Shown here piece by piece: positions 5,786 through 11,591 of a stretch of DNA of 11,591 bases. Source of the DNA: Chloroflexia bacterium (lineage in GTDB: Bacteria > Chloroflexota > Chloroflexia > Thermomicrobiales > JALYUS01); NCBI GenBank assembly GCA_025924435.1, contig JAICIL010000128.1, positions 1 through 11,591 on the forward strand, given 5' to 3'. The notes beneath the pieces are model-generated. The model had not been told where the DNA came from and ran no database searches. It worked only from the letters and a program-made list of their open reading frames with translations. The translations under genes were made by a program, and so were the position numbers. The stretch's first letter is position 1. Each line of letters opens with the position of its first letter.

Positions 5786-7315
5786 GTGTTGCATCCGATC
5801 AGCCGAGTGCGTCCGATGACGGCGGAAATTGCTGTCGCGCCGCCTGCGGATCCCGGCCCCCACGACCCCGATGCGCAGGCCGCCGCGCTGCCCGTCCATG
5901 TGCGGCGGCGCTGGCCCGCGCTGATCATCGCGGCGGGGCAATTATTCCTCGATGTCGCGCTGCTCGCGGCGGCCTTCCTGCTCGCGTACCGGCTCGACAA
6001 GAGCTTGACGAGTAGCGGCCTCATCCCGCCATCGGGCCGCGTCTATATCATCATGCTCATCGTGCTGGAAGTGACGGCGCTCGTCTCGTTCAACGTCGCC
6101 GGGTTGTATACGCTCAAGCGGGGCGTCTCGCGCGTGGACGAGTTCGCCAAACTCTGCTCCTCGCTCTCGGTCGGCGTCGTGCTCGCGCTGGCGGCCAACT
6201 CCTTCTTGCTCAGCAGCCGCTTCGTCTACTCCCGCCAGCTGCTCCTCTCCGGTTGGGCGCTGGCGATCGTCTTCATCGCGGCCGGGCGATTCCTCTACTC
6301 CGGCCTGATCGGCGCGCTCCGGCGGCACGGCGTGACCGCCGAACGCGCCGTGATCGTCGGCACCGGCTCGCCCGCCCGGACGGTGCTGGAGACCGTCCTG
6401 CGCTCGCCGCACCTCGGCTACCGGGTCGTCGGCTTCATCGCGGACGATCTCGACCACCCGACGAACGAGCGGGATGTGCTCGGCCTGCCCGTCCTCGGCA
6501 CGACGGATTGCCTGCCGACAATTCTGCGCAAGGAGCGGGTGGACGAAGTATTGATCGCCCTCGCCGGGGCGTCGCAGGCGCGGCTCGTCAACCTCGTGGA
6601 TCGCTGCGCCGACGACCCGGTGAGCATCACCGTCTATCCGGACACCTTCCAACTGATCACGAACAACGAGCTGAGCATCGGCGATCTCGGCGGCCTGCCG
6701 ATGGTGCAGGTGCGGACGATTGCGCTGCGCGGCTGGAACCGCGCCCTGAAGCGGACGCTCGACATCGCCGTCGCGCTGGCGGTCCTCGTCTTCCTCTCGC
6801 CGCTGCTTCTGCTGCTCGCGCTGCTCGTCAAACTCTCCTCGCCCGGCCCGGTTTTTCTCGTGCAGGAGCGGGTCGGTCGGGACGGCAGGCCCTTCTGGTG
6901 CATCAAATTTCGCACGATGCGGCAGGACGCCGAGGCGAAGACCGGCCCGGTCTGGACGACGCCGAACGACCCGCGCCGCACCCGGCTCGGCGCGTTCATG
7001 CGCCGCTTCTCGCTCGACGAGTTCCCGCAGTTCATCAATGTGCTGCTCGGCGAGATGAGCGTCGTCGGGCCGCGTCCGGAGCGCCCCATCTTCGTGGACC
7101 AGTTCACGCAGTCCATCCCCCGTTATGCCCGCCGCCACCGCGAGAAGGCGGGCATCACCGGCTGGGCGCAGGTGAACGGCCTGCGCGGCAATACGAGCAT
7201 CGAGGAACGGACGCGCTACGATCTCTATTACGTTGAGAACTGGTCCCTCTTCTTCGATCTGAAGATCATCGCCAAGACCGTCATCCTCATCTTCCGCGAC
7301 CGCAACGCGTATTGA
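5786..7315 (+). CDS. Exopolysaccharide biosynthesis polyprenyl glycosylphosphotransferase (WcaJ-like)
   Basis: A 509-residue membrane protein of the usual length for this family. Membrane helices lie at about 44-70, 86-107, 126-143 and 152-178, followed by a Rossmann-like domain (VIVGTGSP, 189-196; VVGFIADD, 214-221). The C-terminal bacterial sugar transferase domain begins at KRTLDIAVA (322-330), with a membrane-inserting hydrophobic segment broken by Pro339. Then come KFRTM (374-378), DEFPQFINVLLGEMSVVGPRP (411-431) with the acidic pair Asp411-Glu412, KAGITGWAQVNG (454-465) and YDLYYVENWS (478-487). It would transfer a hexose-1-phosphate from a nucleotide sugar to undecaprenyl phosphate, the first step of surface polysaccharide synthesis. 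The sugar is unknown. The start may be GTG at 5786 or ATG at 5816 (499 residues); neither has a strong ribosome site. Confidence 0.95.
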   Translation: MLHPISRVRPMTAEIAVAPPADPGPHDPDAQAAALPVHVRRRWPALIIAAGQLFLDVALLAAAFLLAYRLDKSLTSSGLIPPSGRVYIIMLIVLEVTALVSFNVAGLYTLKRGVSRVDEFAKLCSSLSVGVVLALAANSFLLSSRFVYSRQLLLSGWALAIVFIAAGRFLYSGLIGALRRHGVTAERAVIVGTGSPARTVLETVLRSPHLGYRVVGFIADDLDHPTNERDVLGLPVLGTTDCLPTILRKERVDEVLIALAGASQARLVNLVDRCADDPVSITVYPDTFQLITNNELSIGDLGGLPMVQVRTIALRGWNRALKRTLDIAVALAVLVFLSPLLLLLALLVKLSSPGPVFLVQERVGRDGRPFWCIKFRTMRQDAEAKTGPVWTTPNDPRRTRLGAFMRRFSLDEFPQFINVLLGEMSVVGPRPERPIFVDQFTQSIPRYARRHREKAGITGWAQVNGLRGNTSIEERTRYDLYYVENWSLFFDLKIIAKTVILIFRDRNAY

Positions 7316-7329
7316 CGAAGCGATGAGCA

Positions 7330-7371
7330 GCCGGATGGATGCCGGAGGGTCGCGGGCATGATCCATCCGGC
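7330..7371. repeat. Inverted repeat after the phosphotransferase gene
   Basis: GCCGGATGGAT (7330-7340) is perfectly complementary to ATCCATCCGGC (7361-7371). It lies 14 bases after the stop codon. No T run follows, so it is not a standard intrinsic terminator, although it could pause transcription or protect the mRNA 3' end. Confidence 0.6.
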
Positions 7372-7448
7372 ATCGGACAGATCATTCTAAAGAGTGGTGG
7401 GATCGAGACATCCCGGCACGCTCCCCCTTCCCGGGCAGCCGCCGGGTG

Positions 7449-7503
7449 TATACTTCCCTCGCGCAACGGCGCGCGGCGAGGACGGAGAACGAGCGATAAG
7501 GGG
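7449..7503 (+). promoter_or_regulatory. Promoter and ribosome site candidates for ispH
   Basis: TATACT (7449-7454), preceded by GGGTG, is a strong -10-like box about 60 bases before the start codon; the -35 region is unremarkable. The leader contains a GC-rich hairpin, CCTCGC (7457-7462) with GCGAGG (7476-7481). AAGGGG (7498-7503) is a usable but somewhat distant ribosome site, 11 bases before the ATG. Confidence 0.45.
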
Positions 7504-7514
7504 CGGCGCATTCG

Positions 7515-8444
7515 ATGAAGATCATTCTGGCGGACGAGATGGGCTTCTGTTTCGGCGTCCGCCGCGCGATCGAGATGGTCAATGAACTGGCGGACGAGGG
7601 GAAATCCGTCCGCATGCTCGGCGATGTCGTCCACAACCCGCAGGTCGTGCGCGACCTCGAAGGGAAGGGCGTCGGCGTCATCTCCGAGGTGCATCAGGCG
7701 ACTGCGGACGGCGTGATGGTGATTACGGCACACGGCGCCGCACCGTGGGTGGCGGGCGAGGCGCGCGCCGCCGGGACGCAGGTCGTGGACACCACCTGCC
7801 CGCTCGTCGAGAAGCCGCAGCAGATCGCGCGCGACTTGGCGAACGAGGGGTACACCGTCGTCGTCTACGGCGACAAGAAGCATCCCGAAGTGAAGGGGAT
7901 CGTCGGCTGGGCCGGCGAGGGTGCGCTGGCGACGAAGAGCGTCGCGGACCTGCCGTGGCATATCCGGCGCGACGCCGATGGCGCGTGGGCGGAGAAGCCG
8001 CCGCGCAAGGTCGCCGTCGTCACGCAGACGACAAGCGAGATGGACGAGGTGATCGCCTTCGTCAACGAGCTGACCGCGCTGGCGTTGCCGCTCGGCGGCG
8101 AGGTGCGCGTCGTCAACACGATCTGCAAGCCGACGACCGACCGCCAGCTGGCGATGCGCACGCTGGCGCGCGAGGCGGATGTCGTGCTCGTCATCGGCGG
8201 GCGCAAGAGCGCGAACACGAAGCATCTCGCGGAGATCGGCAACCACCTCGGCACGCCCTCCTATCACATCGAATCCACGGCGGAGATTGACCCCGCGTGG
8301 ATCGCGGGCAAGGAGACGGTCGGCGTGACGGCGGGCGCGAGCACGCCGGATGCCGTCGTCGGCGAGGTCGTGGACTGGCTGATCGCGCGCGGCGGCACGC
8401 TCGTGCCGCGCGAAACCGCCGCCCGCCCGCCCCGCTACGCCTAA
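7515..8444 (+). CDS. ispH: 4-hydroxy-3-methylbut-2-enyl diphosphate reductase
   Basis: A complete 309-residue IspH (LytB), the family's normal length. It is the last enzyme of the MEP pathway, reducing HMBPP to IPP and DMAPP with a 4Fe-4S cluster in the cytoplasm. The three cluster ligands are Cys12 (GFCFGV), Cys95 (DTTCP) and Cys204 (NTICKPT). The substrate-binding and catalytic residues are all present: His40 (VVHNP), His73 (TAHG), His123 and Glu125 (KKHPEV), Thr172 (TQTT), Ser232 and Asn234 (KSANT), and Ser276 (GASTPD). It appears fully functional. It stands alone between the phosphotransferase and an inverted repeat. The isoprenoid route feeds undecaprenyl phosphate, the acceptor of the upstream enzyme, but shared regulation is not shown. 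Confidence 0.97.
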   Translation: MKIILADEMGFCFGVRRAIEMVNELADEGKSVRMLGDVVHNPQVVRDLEGKGVGVISEVHQATADGVMVITAHGAAPWVAGEARAAGTQVVDTTCPLVEKPQQIARDLANEGYTVVVYGDKKHPEVKGIVGWAGEGALATKSVADLPWHIRRDADGAWAEKPPRKVAVVTQTTSEMDEVIAFVNELTALALPLGGEVRVVNTICKPTTDRQLAMRTLAREADVVLVIGGRKSANTKHLAEIGNHLGTPSYHIESTAEIDPAWIAGKETVGVTAGASTPDAVVGEVVDWLIARGGTLVPRETAARPPRYA

Positions 8445-8453
8445 CGGCCTTTC

Positions 8454-8574
8454 TGAACCGCCAAGACGCCAAGGACGCCAAGAAAAACGAAGAGAAAAGA
8501 AGTAAAGGACGATCATGCCCCCTCCCCTTTTCTCCCTCCTTGGCGTCCTTGGCGTCTTGGCGGATTGATCCCCC
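8454..8574. repeat. Inverted repeat with three GCCAAG units per arm
   Basis: TGAACC (8454-8459) is followed by GCCAAG at 8460, 8468 and 8477. The right arm has the complement CTTGGC at 8539, 8548 and 8556, then GG, four bases and ATCCCCC (8568-8574). The arms are perfect over 25 bases (8458-8482 with 8539-8563). An inner stem pairs GAGAAAAG (8492-8499) with CTTTTCTC (8527-8534). It lies 10 bases after the ispH stop. Scaffold and spacing equal those of the element at 2277-2418, with another hexamer. Confidence 0.9.
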
Positions 8575-8581
8575 TCCGGTT

Positions 8582-8645
8582 TTGCGCATAATCCATGCGT
8601 GGTGTATGCTGCGGCGAATCGTTTCCGCGACCGAAGGGGGAGGAG
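8582..8645 (+). promoter_or_regulatory. Promoter and ribosome site for the small secreted protein gene
   Basis: TTGCGC (8582-8587), a 17-base spacer and TATGCT (8605-8610) form a plausible promoter. GGTGTATGCT strongly resembles the GGTGTATACT before ispH. CATAAT at 8587-8592 is an alternative -10. AGGAG (8641-8645), 6 bases before the ATG at 8652, is an excellent Shine-Dalgarno sequence and decides this start over an in-frame ATG at 8595. Confidence 0.5.
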
Positions 8646-8651
8646 AAGGCG

Positions 8652-9098
8652 ATGACCATACGCGCACTGCGCACGCTCGTGACGATGGCTGTCGGTGGGA
8701 TGCTCATCGTGATGGCATTCGCGAATGCCGGATCGGTGGGCGCGGCAATCCCGGATCGCGCCTTCCAGGTGATGGGCTGCAACATCGGCGACTACACCTG
8801 CTACTACGCCCGGCTCGGCGGCAGTTCGAAGTACACGTACTACTGCGACAACAACTACTACACCTGCACGAACGGCGTCCCGGACACCCCCGCGCAGTTC
8901 TCGCAGAATGTCAGCCAGTATTGCGGCGACGGCGGTGGCACGGGCTGCATCAACGGCAGCCCGCTGTTCACGAGCACGACACCCGTGAATGCGGGCGGGA
9001 GCGGCCTCGCGAGCGGCGGCACGACCAATGGGAACATCCTCGTCACCTCCGGGTTCGCGAATGTCGGCACATCGGTGCCGCAGCGCGCGGACCCGTAA
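8652..9098 (+). CDS. Small secreted six-cysteine protein of unknown function
   Basis: A 148-residue protein I do not recognise. Residues 1-31 are a signal peptide: basic MTIRALR, a hydrophobic core, and a small-residue cleavage region SVGAA. The mature part has six cysteines, at 43, 50, 65, 72, 91 and 99, which could make three disulfides. Two of the pairs form a repeated motif, C-x4-YTC, at 43-50 (CNIGDYTC) and 65-72 (CDNNYYTC), exactly 22 residues apart and rich in Tyr. The tail after residue 100 is Gly/Ser/Thr/Asn-rich and probably flexible. The start at 8652 is fixed by the ribosome site; an in-frame ATG at 8595 would put 19 unsuitable residues before the signal peptide. The gene has its own promoter and terminator, so it is a separate unit. 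An extracellular or cell-surface role is inferred. Confidence 0.8.
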   Translation: MTIRALRTLVTMAVGGMLIVMAFANAGSVGAAIPDRAFQVMGCNIGDYTCYYARLGGSSKYTYYCDNNYYTCTNGVPDTPAQFSQNVSQYCGDGGGTGCINGSPLFTSTTPVNAGGSGLASGGTTNGNILVTSGFANVGTSVPQRADP

Positions 9099-9131
9099 TC
9101 GCGCGGCGCACTCTCAGGGATGTGAGTATCA

Positions 9132-9161
9132 CCCCCCGGCCATATGGCCGGGGTGGTTTTT
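9132..9161 (+). terminator. Intrinsic terminator after the small secreted protein gene
   Basis: A perfect 20-base palindrome centred on CATATG (9134-9153; arms CCCCGGCC and GGCCGGGG) is followed by GG after one T and then five T bases (9157-9161). It lies about 35 bases after the stop codon. Confidence 0.85.
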
Positions 9162-9190
9162 GTCCCCGATCACCGCCATTCGCCGCCGCT

Positions 9191-9237
9191 CCCCTGCACC
9201 ATCCGAATATTCGCCGCAGATTCGGGTGGTAACGGGG
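9191..9237. repeat. Inverted repeat just upstream of the ThDP enzyme promoter
   Basis: ACCATCCGAAT (9198-9208) is complementary to ATTCGGGTGGT (9220-9230) except for one pair that would be a wobble in RNA. CCCC (9191-9194) and GGGG (9234-9237) extend the stem after a small internal loop. The right arm falls where the -35 box would sit, so it may be an operator, or another dispersed repeat. Confidence 0.55.
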
Positions 9238-9248
9238 AAGCGAGCGGC

Positions 9249-9289
9249 TATAATCGCGTCGGAGGTCATCCGCAGCCGTCACGAGGGGG
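9249..9289 (+). promoter_or_regulatory. Consensus -10 box and ribosome site for the ThDP enzyme
   Basis: TATAAT (9249-9254) is a perfect -10 box about 44 bases before the ATG. No -35 match is present at the right distance; that region is occupied by an inverted repeat arm, which suggests activator or repressor control. GAGGGGG (9283-9289) ends 8 bases before the ATG at 9298 and is a good ribosome site. Confidence 0.6.
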
Positions 9290-9297
9290 AAACACGC

Positions 9298-10935
9298 ATG
9301 AAGGTGTCCGCAGCCGTCGCCGAAATCCTCAAGCGAGAGGGGGTTGAGTTCCTCATCGGCTATCCCGTCAACTCGATCATCGAGGCGTCCGCCGAGGCGG
9401 ATATTCGCACGATCATCGTGCGGCAGGAGCGCACCGGCCTGCACATGGCCGATGCGGTGAGCCGCGTCACGTCCGGGGATCGGATCGGCGTCTTCACGAT
9501 GCAGCATGGGCCGGGCACCGAGAATGCCTTCGGCGGCGTCGCCCAGGCGTACGCCGATTCCGTCCCGATCGTCGTCCTGCCCGCCGGGTTCCCGCGCCAC
9601 CTCAACAACGTCCCGCCGAACTTCAGCGCCGTGATGAACTTCCAGCACGTCACGAAGTCCGCCGAGCAGGTGACGCTCGCCAGTGTGGTGCCGGACGCCC
9701 TGCGGCGCGCCTTCACGCAGGCGAAGAATGGCCGCCCGCGCCCGACGCTCGTCGAGATTCCCACGGATGTGATGGCCGAGGAGTTTCCGGGGACGATTAA
9801 CTACGAGCCGACGCCCCGCTTGCGCTCCGCGCCCGATCCGCAAGCGGTGGACGAGGTGGCGGGTGTGCTCATGGCGGCGGAGCGGCCCGTGATTTACGCC
9901 GGGCAGGGCGTCCACTACGCGAAGGCATGGCCACAATTGCGGCAACTGGCGGAACTGCTGGAAGCGCCCGTGACGACGACAATCCAGGGCAAGAGCGCCT
10001 TCCCGGAGACGCACCCGCTCGCCCTGGGGTGCGCGGGGCGCTCGATGCCCCGGCCGGTCTGGGACGCCCTCCAGAATGCCGACGTGATCTTCGGCATCGG
10101 CTGCTCGCTGGCGCGCACGAACTACGGCGTGACGATGCCGACCGGCAAGACGATGATCCAGGCGACGCTCGACGCAGGGGACATCAACAAGGATGTCCCG
10201 GTGCAGCACGCCCTGATCGGGGACGCGGCGCTGACGCTCGATGCGCTGATCGCCGCCGTCTCGGAGCGGCTCGGCGGCAAGCCGCGCGGCCGCCGGGACG
10301 CGGTGGAGCAGCACATTGCCACGGGCCGCGAGCAGTGGCTGGCGGAGTGGAAACCGAAACTGACCAGCGACGAGACGCCGATCTCGCCCTACCGCGTGAT
10401 CTGGGACCTGATGCACACGGTGGACGTGAAGAACACGATCATCACGCACGACGCGGGCAGCCCGCGCGACCAGATCGTGCCGTTCTGGGTGGCGGAGGAG
10501 CCGCTCTCGTACATCGGCTGGGGCAAGTCCACCCAGTTGGGGTACGGCCTCGGCCTCGCGATGGGCGCGAAACTGGCGCGGCCCGACAAACTCTGCATCA
10601 ACTTCTGGGGCGACGCCGCGATCGGCTTCACGGGGATGGATTTCGAGACGGCGGTGCGCGAGCGCATCCCGATCCTCTCGATCCTCTCGAACAACTTCTC
10701 GATGGCGATCGAGTTGCCGATCATGCAGACGGCGACCAGGAAATACGGCAGCACGAACATCAGCGGCAACTACGCGGAGATGGCGAAGGCATTCGGCGGC
10801 TACGGCGAGCGGATCACCGACCCGAATGAGATCATCCCGGCGATCACGCGCGGCATCCGGAAGACCCAGGAGGGCACGCCCGCGCTGCTGGAGTTCATCA
10901 CCGCCAAGGAGATGACGACTTCCACCTTTAAGTAG
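9298..10935 (+). CDS. Thiamine pyrophosphate-requiring enzyme, acetolactate synthase-like
   Basis: A 545-residue ThDP-dependent enzyme with the usual three domains: pyrimidine-binding (1-165), central (about 180-325) and diphosphate-binding (about 360-540). Glu44 (RQERTGLHMAD) is the conserved activating glutamate. The cofactor motif is GDAAIGFTGMDFET (438-451) followed 27 residues on by Asn465-Asn466; the third position is Ala where acetolactate synthases have Gly. That wording is closer to the GDSAFGFSGME of oxalyl-CoA decarboxylase and 2-hydroxyacyl-CoA lyase than to the ALS motif. The enzyme presumably makes or breaks a bond next to a 2-keto group, but the substrate is not known. No regulatory small subunit is nearby, which argues against classical IlvB. 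The ATG at 9298 was chosen for its ribosome site; the frame is open further upstream but the added residues have no family character. Confidence 0.92.
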   Translation: MKVSAAVAEILKREGVEFLIGYPVNSIIEASAEADIRTIIVRQERTGLHMADAVSRVTSGDRIGVFTMQHGPGTENAFGGVAQAYADSVPIVVLPAGFPRHLNNVPPNFSAVMNFQHVTKSAEQVTLASVVPDALRRAFTQAKNGRPRPTLVEIPTDVMAEEFPGTINYEPTPRLRSAPDPQAVDEVAGVLMAAERPVIYAGQGVHYAKAWPQLRQLAELLEAPVTTTIQGKSAFPETHPLALGCAGRSMPRPVWDALQNADVIFGIGCSLARTNYGVTMPTGKTMIQATLDAGDINKDVPVQHALIGDAALTLDALIAAVSERLGGKPRGRRDAVEQHIATGREQWLAEWKPKLTSDETPISPYRVIWDLMHTVDVKNTIITHDAGSPRDQIVPFWVAEEPLSYIGWGKSTQLGYGLGLAMGAKLARPDKLCINFWGDAAIGFTGMDFETAVRERIPILSILSNNFSMAIELPIMQTATRKYGSTNISGNYAEMAKAFGGYGERITDPNEIIPAITRGIRKTQEGTPALLEFITAKEMTTSTFK

Positions 10936-10961
10936 CACGCAGCGGGAGGAAGATCGCCCTG

Positions 10962-10988
10962 GGGGCGCCCGCGCGGGCGCCCCTTTTT
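10962..10988 (+). terminator. Intrinsic terminator after the ThDP enzyme gene
   Basis: A perfect 22-base GC palindrome (10962-10983; arms GGGGCGCCC and GGGCGCCCC around GCGC) is followed directly by five T bases (10984-10988). It is a textbook rho-independent terminator 26 bases after the stop. Confidence 0.93.
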
Positions 10989-11112
10989 GACCTTGATGAC
11001 GCCGATGGATGCGGATCGGGCGACGGTCGGCGTCCCCGTCCCCTTTCCCATCGCGCGCGATTTCTGCCACGCTGTCATTGTACTGGCATTCTTCGTGCGA
11101 ACGCGGTGTCCG

Positions 11113-11139
11113 GTACCCAATCTTCGTGATTGTCGGTAC
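11113..11139 (+). other. Small imperfect hairpin upstream of the last gene
   Basis: GTACCCAATC (11113-11122) pairs with GATTG-TC-GGTAC (11128-11139) around a TTCGT loop, giving ten base pairs with a two-base bulge. It is about 65 bases before the start of the final gene. It may be regulatory or chance. The remaining sequence from 10989 to 11188 shows no gene or strong promoter that I can support. Confidence 0.3.
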
Positions 11140-11205
11140 AAGACGGATTCCCGTTTGGCGGCCACGTCGTTCGCGCCGTGGCATGTGCAGAAAGGTGGGC
11201 CAGGC

Positions 11206-11591
11206 GTGCGCAGACGATTCTCCCTTCTCGCGGTCCTCTCGGTTGGCATTCTGATCCTCTTCGCGTTCACCGCCGCATCGGTCGGCGCGCAGACACCCAC
11301 CGTCGCCGGCGGCACGGCGGGACCGGGCACCGGCACCGGCTCCGGGAGCGGCGCCTCCGGCACGACCGGCCAGGCGACCGCGTCCGCGACCACCGCGACG
11401 GGGAGCACCTCGACGGCGGGAGCGGGCACACCGGGGCCGGGCACGGGCACGGGGACCGGGAGCGGCGCCTCCGGCACGACGGGCACGGCCACGACGGGCG
11501 CGGCGCCGGCCGCGACGACCGCCACCGGCGCCGGCACCGCCGCCGCCGCGACGACCGCTCCCCTGCCAACCGCGACACGGGCCGCGACGAC
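11206..11591 (+). CDS. Secreted Thr/Gly/Ala/Ser-rich low-complexity protein, 3' truncated by the window
   Basis: The frame is open from GTG at 11206 to the window end (128 full codons), so the gene continues beyond. AAAGGTGG (11191-11198), 7 bases before the GTG, is a good ribosome site. Residues 1-28 are a signal peptide: MRRRFSLLAVL, a hydrophobic core and SVGA before Gln29. The rest is almost only Thr, Gly, Ala, Ser and Pro. A 17-residue block, GPGTGTGSGSGASGTTG (11320-11370), recurs with one substitution as GPGTGTGTGSGASGTTG (11434-11484), a spacing of 38 residues. Such sequence is typical of an extended, possibly glycosylated cell-surface stalk or linker. A folded domain may follow outside the window, so function cannot be given. 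Confidence 0.75.
   Translation, partial: MRRRFSLLAVLSVGILILFAFTAASVGAQTPTVAGGTAGPGTGTGSGSGASGTTGQATASATTATGSTSTAGAGTPGPGTGTGTGSGASGTTGTATTGAAPAATTATGAGTAAAATTAPLPTATRAAT
11320..11484. repeat. Direct repeat inside the low-complexity secreted protein
   Basis: Two 51-base in-frame copies at 11320-11370 and 11434-11484 encode 17-residue blocks that differ at one residue, with several synonymous base differences. The changes at third positions suggest an old duplication under selection for the peptide rather than a recent slippage event. Confidence 0.7.

Noticed and set aside
7330..7371. Intrinsic terminator of the phosphotransferase gene
   Set aside because: The stem is good but no T run follows, so it is listed only as an inverted repeat.
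8989..9297. Upstream extension of the ThDP enzyme frame
   Set aside because: It would overlap the secreted protein gene, its terminator and a perfect -10 box. The ATG at 9298 has a good ribosome site and a family-typical N-terminus.
9298..10935. Classical acetolactate synthase IlvB
   Set aside because: The cofactor motif deviates from the ALS type, and no small subunit or branched-chain genes are nearby, so only a general ThDP enzyme call is supported.
9043..11184. A 713-codon open frame on the minus strand opposite the ThDP enzyme
   Set aside because: Its translation is Arg/His/Asp-rich and without domain character, as expected from a GC-rich antisense frame. The plus strand encodes a clear enzyme.

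Overview
The window is a strongly GC-rich bacterial chromosome segment in which codon third positions are mostly G or C. It carries eight genes, the last cut by the window end, and an unusual load of palindromic repeats. Gene content (a fused homocysteine methyltransferase/MTHFR, a single-subunit ALS-like ThDP enzyme, IspH), the base composition and the repeat types suggest Chloroflexota, perhaps a Thermomicrobia-like lineage. This is an inference; there is no rRNA or other marker to confirm it. I see no tRNA, rRNA, CRISPR array, transposase or phage gene.

Layout. Positions 1-211: a 17-base poly-C run, then the leader of an SDR oxidoreductase (212-982, +). 1011-2279 (+): an MFS transporter carrying an in-frame palindromic repeat in its central loop. 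2277-2418: a long inverted repeat between two converging genes. 2409-4334 (-): bifunctional homocysteine S-methyltransferase/methylenetetrahydrofolate reductase. 4335-4726: a 392-base intergenic region with another inverted repeat, a minus-strand promoter, a possible pseudoknotted RNA and a 10-bp palindrome. 4727-5662 (+): GT2 glycosyltransferase. 5786-7315 (+): polyprenyl glycosylphosphotransferase. 7515-8444 (+): ispH. 8652-9098 (+): a small secreted six-cysteine protein ending in a clear terminator. 9298-10935 (+): a ThDP-dependent enzyme ending in a clear terminator. 11206 to the end (+): a secreted Thr/Gly/Ala/Ser-rich low-complexity protein, incomplete.

How the genes may work together. 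The GT2 enzyme and the phosphotransferase form a small surface-polysaccharide unit. The phosphotransferase puts the first sugar phosphate on undecaprenyl phosphate and the GT2 enzyme adds a later sugar. Both genes have the same palindrome, TGTACGTACA, about 60 bases before a GTG codon, which could mean shared control. IspH supplies the isoprenoid precursors from which undecaprenyl phosphate is built, so its position downstream fits, although the link is only inferred. The methionine/folate gene, the SDR, the MFS transporter and the ThDP enzyme look like independent units.

The most interesting signal is the repeats. Two elements (2277-2418 and 8454-8574) have the same scaffold and identical internal spacing but different hexamers, ACAGAG in one and GCCAAG in the other. 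The hexamer is exchanged coherently at all six positions. Several repeats also reach into genes: one provides the last codon and the stop of both converging genes, one provides the C-terminal residues and stop of the glycosyltransferase, and one is translated inside the transporter.
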